The notes beneath the pieces were generated by a model that did no database searches, had not been told where the DNA came from, and worked only from the letters and a program-made list of their open reading frames with translations. Below, one piece after another: positions 6,593 through 8,801 of a DNA stretch of 8,801 bases (its first letter is position 1; each line of letters opens with the position of its first letter). A program made the position numbers and the translations under genes. Source of the DNA: an uncultured Prosthecobacter sp. (GTDB taxonomy: Bacteria; Verrucomicrobiota; Verrucomicrobiia; Verrucomicrobiales; Verrucomicrobiaceae); the NCBI GenBank assembly GCA_947523045.1, contig CANNUR010000113.1, forward strand, positions 1 to 8,801. Reading direction: 5' to 3'.

Positions 6593-8218
6593 TCAGGGCT
6601 GCTTGACCTTCTTCTTTTTGCCGGCGGGTGCCTTGGGCTGCAGGTGCAGGGTCTTTCGGGCCTGTTCCGTGAAGGCCTCGGTCTGGCGCTGCCAGGCGGC
6701 AGCGAGTTCGCGCACCCTGTCCGGTTCGCTCGCGGCGAGGTTGTGCTGCTCGGCGCGGTCGGTGGCGAGGTTGTAGAGCTCCCAGGAGCCATTCTTGACG
6801 GCGACCAGCTTCCAATCCCCGACGCGGATGGCGCGGTTGCCCTCGTGCAGCCACCAGAGCGAGTCGCGGTCGAGGGTGACGTCGCTCGCCAAGGCCGGCA
6901 GCAGGCTTTTGCCGGGCAGGGCTGGGCGGGGCTGGCCCTGCCATTCGGCCAGCAAGGGCACACCGGCGAGTTCGAGGGCGGTGGGGACAAAATCGATGAC
7001 GTGGGCCGGGGTCCGGCGCAGTTCGCCACGGGCCGGGATGCCGGCCGGCCAGTGGGCGATGAGGGGTGTGGCAATGCCGCCTTCATGAACCCAGGTCTTG
7101 TGGCGACGGAAGGGGGTGTTGCCGGCGCTGGAAAAGCCCGGGCCGAGGCAGAGGTAACTGCCGGCGCTGCCGGGCGCGGCGGTGGGATCATGACCGCCGT
7201 TGCGCACCATGATTTCGGCGCTGGCACCGTTGTCAGAGGCAAACAGGATGAGCGTGTTGTCATGGGCGCCCATCGCCTTCAACTGGTCGAGGATGCGGCC
7301 GATCTCTCGATCCATACGATCGATCATGGCGGCGTGAATCGCCATCTTGGTCGCCTGAAAGCGCCGCTGCTCGTCGGTCAGGCTCTCCCAGGGCAGGGGA
7401 TACTTCACTTCGCCGGGACCAAGCTTTTCAAAGGCGTCGGGGAAGTCATAGGGGGGACCGACTTCCGGTTCCAGCGCCGACAGCTCGGTCTGGTGCAGGC
7501 CGAGTTCGCGCTGGCGGGCGTGGCGCTTTTTGCGCAGGACATCCCAGCCCTCAAGGTAGCGGTCGCGGTACCGGGCGATGTCCTCGGGCGGCGCATGCAG
7601 CGGGAAGTGCGGGGCGATGAAGGCGATGTAGTGGAAGAAAGGCCTGTCGGTATGGTTTGCGGCATGGTCCTTGAGGCAGTCGATGGCGTGATCGGCCGTG
7701 GCGGTGGTCGCGTAATAACCGCTCTCGTTCGGGGGCGGGCGCACGGCGACATCATCGAGGAAGTTGCCGGCGGCGGTGAAGAAGTTGCCCTGGTTGCGGA
7801 CGTCGAGCGAGCGGTCGAAGCCGGCCTCCAGCACCTTGCCGTCGATGTGCCACTTGCCGCTGTGGTAGTTGCGGTAACCCGCCGGCCTGAGCAACTCCGG
7901 CAAGAGGCGCGCCCAAGGCGGGCGAACGCCACGTCCGCCGCCGCCGAGGCCGGGCAGTTCGTCGCGGTGGATTTGCTGGGCGTAGTAGCCGCTGAGCAGG
8001 GCACCGCGGGTCGGCCAGCAGCGGGCGGTGTTGTAAAACTGGGTGAAGCGCAGCCCGCGGGCGGCGAGGGCGTCGAGATTTGGCGTGGCGATCTCACTGC
8101 CGTAACAGCCCAGATCCGACCAGCCCAGGTCATCGGCGAGGATGAAAATCAGATTGGGTTTGTCGGCGCCGGAGGCGGTCAGCAGCAGGGCGAGGAACGG
8201 CAGCAGAAAGCGGGGCAT
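6593..8218 (-). CDS. Secreted type I sulfatase (arylsulfatase family, S1)
   Basis: The product is 541 residues. A signal peptide covers residues 1-18 (MPRFLLPFLALLLTASGA), so it acts in the periplasm or outside the cell. The alkaline-phosphatase-like fold carries the calcium ligands D29-D30 (ILADDLGWSD). The formylglycine motif is C67-W-P-T-R71; oxidation of C67 to formylglycine by a maturase is required for activity. Further sulfatase landmarks are HSGKWH (119-124), IAPHFPLHAPPE (201-212), FASDNG (326-331), HEGGIATPLIAHWP (378-391) and the WELYNLATDRAEQHNL region (479-494). CWPTR is typical of the large Planctomycetota/Verrucomicrobiota sulfatase sets, but the exact subfamily and substrate cannot be read from sequence; sulfated polysaccharides are usual. 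The Lys-rich C-terminus (KKKKVKQP) is odd. Met at 8218 is chosen because it begins the signal peptide; upstream in-frame Met codons at 8305 and 8272 give unsuitable N-termini. No maturase gene is in the window. Confidence 0.93.
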   Translation of the reverse strand: MPRFLLPFLALLLTASGADKPNLIFILADDLGWSDLGCYGSEIATPNLDALAARGLRFTQFYNTARCWPTRGALLSGYYAQQIHRDELPGLGGGGRGVRPPWARLLPELLRPAGYRNYHSGKWHIDGKVLEAGFDRSLDVRNQGNFFTAAGNFLDDVAVRPPPNESGYYATTATADHAIDCLKDHAANHTDRPFFHYIAFIAPHFPLHAPPEDIARYRDRYLEGWDVLRKKRHARQRELGLHQTELSALEPEVGPPYDFPDAFEKLGPGEVKYPLPWESLTDEQRRFQATKMAIHAAMIDRMDREIGRILDQLKAMGAHDNTLILFASDNGASAEIMVRNGGHDPTAAPGSAGSYLCLGPGFSSAGNTPFRRHKTWVHEGGIATPLIAHWPAGIPARGELRRTPAHVIDFVPTALELAGVPLLAEWQGQPRPALPGKSLLPALASDVTLDRDSLWWLHEGNRAIRVGDWKLVAVKNGSWELYNLATDRAEQHNLAASEPDRVRELAAAWQRQTEAFTEQARKTLHLQPKAPAGKKKKVKQP

Positions 8219-8281
8219 GGCTGGGGAACGCCGCGCGCAGGGCGCTCTTGCGTGCGGCGGTGCGCCGGCCATAGCTGGGCG
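8219..8281. promoter_or_regulatory. Divergent intergenic region, sulfatase / tatD
   Basis: These 63 bases lie between two genes reading outward, so both start signals must be here or overlap the coding ends. The stretch is very GC-rich (GCGC-rich near 8230-8245). I see no convincing -35/-10 pair and no Shine-Dalgarno for either gene. On the minus strand a TATGGC (plus-strand 8269-8274) is the only AT-leaning hexamer and is not well placed. The assignment rests on gene orientation only. Confidence 0.3.
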
Positions 8282-8801
8282 ATGCTTTTCGACACCCACA
8301 CCCACCTGGCCAGCCGCCAGTTCGACAATGACCTGCCCGAGGTGCTAGTGCGGGCACGCACGGCCGGGGTGACGCACTTTCTGGCGCCGGCGGTCGACCT
8401 CGCGAGCACGCGCCAATTGCTGACCCTGGCCGCGCAGGAGCCGGATATCCGACTCGCTGCCGGCATCCATCCCTGCGATGTCGATTCCGTGCAGGGCGAT
8501 GCCTGGATCGATGAACTGCGCGAACTTGCGCGCCAGCCCGGGGTGGCCGCCATTGGTGAGGTCGGGTTGGACTATTACCACGCCCCGCCGGCGGGTTACA
8601 CGGTCGAGTCGTGGAAGGCCTGGCAGGCGCGCTGCCTGCGCCTGCAGCTCGAACTCGCCGTCGAACTCGGCCTCAACGTCGTCCTGCACAATCGCGACAG
8701 CTGGGACGACCTCGTGGCCCAGGTGCGCCCCTTCGAAGGGCGTCTGCGCGCGGTGTTTCACTGCTACACCGGCACGCTCGAACAGGCGCGACCCCTTTTG
8801 G
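8282..8801 (+). CDS. TatD-family metal-dependent hydrolase/DNase (3' end cut by window edge)
   Basis: 173 residues are visible and the frame continues past the right edge; family members are about 250-270 residues, so roughly a third is missing. Metal-ligand motifs of the TIM-barrel TatD family are in order: FDTHTHL (3-9) with H6 and H8, GIHPCD (61-66), IGEVGLDYY (91-99) with E93, LHNRDSWDDL (135-144) with H136, and FHCYTG (159-164) with H160. The final metal Asp would lie beyond the edge. Known members are cytoplasmic 3'-5' exonucleases or D-aminoacyl-tRNA-type hydrolases used in DNA turnover and repair. LHNRD in place of the common IHSRD or IHCRD is a mild variation. The ATG at 8282 directly begins the conserved beta strand. 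The gene diverges from the sulfatase with 63 bases between them and no obvious functional link. Confidence 0.92.
   Translation, partial: MLFDTHTHLASRQFDNDLPEVLVRARTAGVTHFLAPAVDLASTRQLLTLAAQEPDIRLAAGIHPCDVDSVQGDAWIDELRELARQPGVAAIGEVGLDYYHAPPAGYTVESWKAWQARCLRLQLELAVELGLNVVLHNRDSWDDLVAQVRPFEGRLRAVFHCYTGTLEQARPLL

Noticed and set aside
5290..6606. Plus-strand open frame of 438 codons opposite the rRNA methyltransferase gene
   Set aside because: The opposite strand encodes a complete methyltransferase with all motifs. This frame is a Val/Ala/Gly-rich shadow with no family signature.
6529..7263. Upstream in-frame extension of the methyltransferase gene to a 658-codon frame
   Set aside because: The extra 245 codons overlap the sulfatase coding region in another frame and translate to Pro/Arg/Ser-rich sequence without homology signals.

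Overview
The window is GC-rich, almost fully coding bacterial DNA with nine genes. Two of them run off the ends. The mixture suggests a Gram-negative, heterotrophic member of the Verrucomicrobiota/Planctomycetota group, most likely Opitutae-like. The reasons are an exported type I sulfatase of the CWPTR kind, an exported dimethylformamidase-like protein, an RfaE2-type heptose-phosphate adenylyltransferase domain (lipopolysaccharide precursor pathway), a GT81 glycosyltransferase and mostly weak Shine-Dalgarno sequences. This placement is inferred from gene content; there is no rRNA or other marker gene.

Layout. Bases 1-3100 hold four minus-strand genes read right to left. First comes a DUF1858-like plus rhodanese-like protein (3100-2537). 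Four bases later follows a fused RfaE2-PurN protein (2532-1459). After a 150-200 bp gap comes a small protein with four CxxC pairs (1264-740), then a secreted protein with a dimethylformamidase beta-like domain, cut by the left edge (697-1). Diverging from this block are two plus-strand genes: phosphatidylserine synthase pssA (3186-4049) and a GT81 glucosylglycerate-type glycosyltransferase (4069-5280). They meet head-on, six bases apart, with a minus-strand RlmI-like 23S rRNA methyltransferase (6528-5287). A secreted sulfatase lies upstream of that methyltransferase on the same strand (8218-6593). A TatD-family hydrolase (8282 onward, plus strand) diverges from the sulfatase and is cut by the right edge.

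How the genes fit together. Most are housekeeping: purine synthesis, phospholipid synthesis, rRNA modification and TatD. A cell-envelope theme (heptose activation, phosphatidylserine, a soluble glycosyltransferase) runs through the middle, and the two exported proteins point to use of external substrates. I see no mobile element, CRISPR array, RNA gene, phage gene or recognisable defence system. The points most worth a second look are the RfaE2-PurN fusion, the rhodanese-like protein with Asp in place of the catalytic Cys, and the small protein built from two similarly spaced four-Cys modules.
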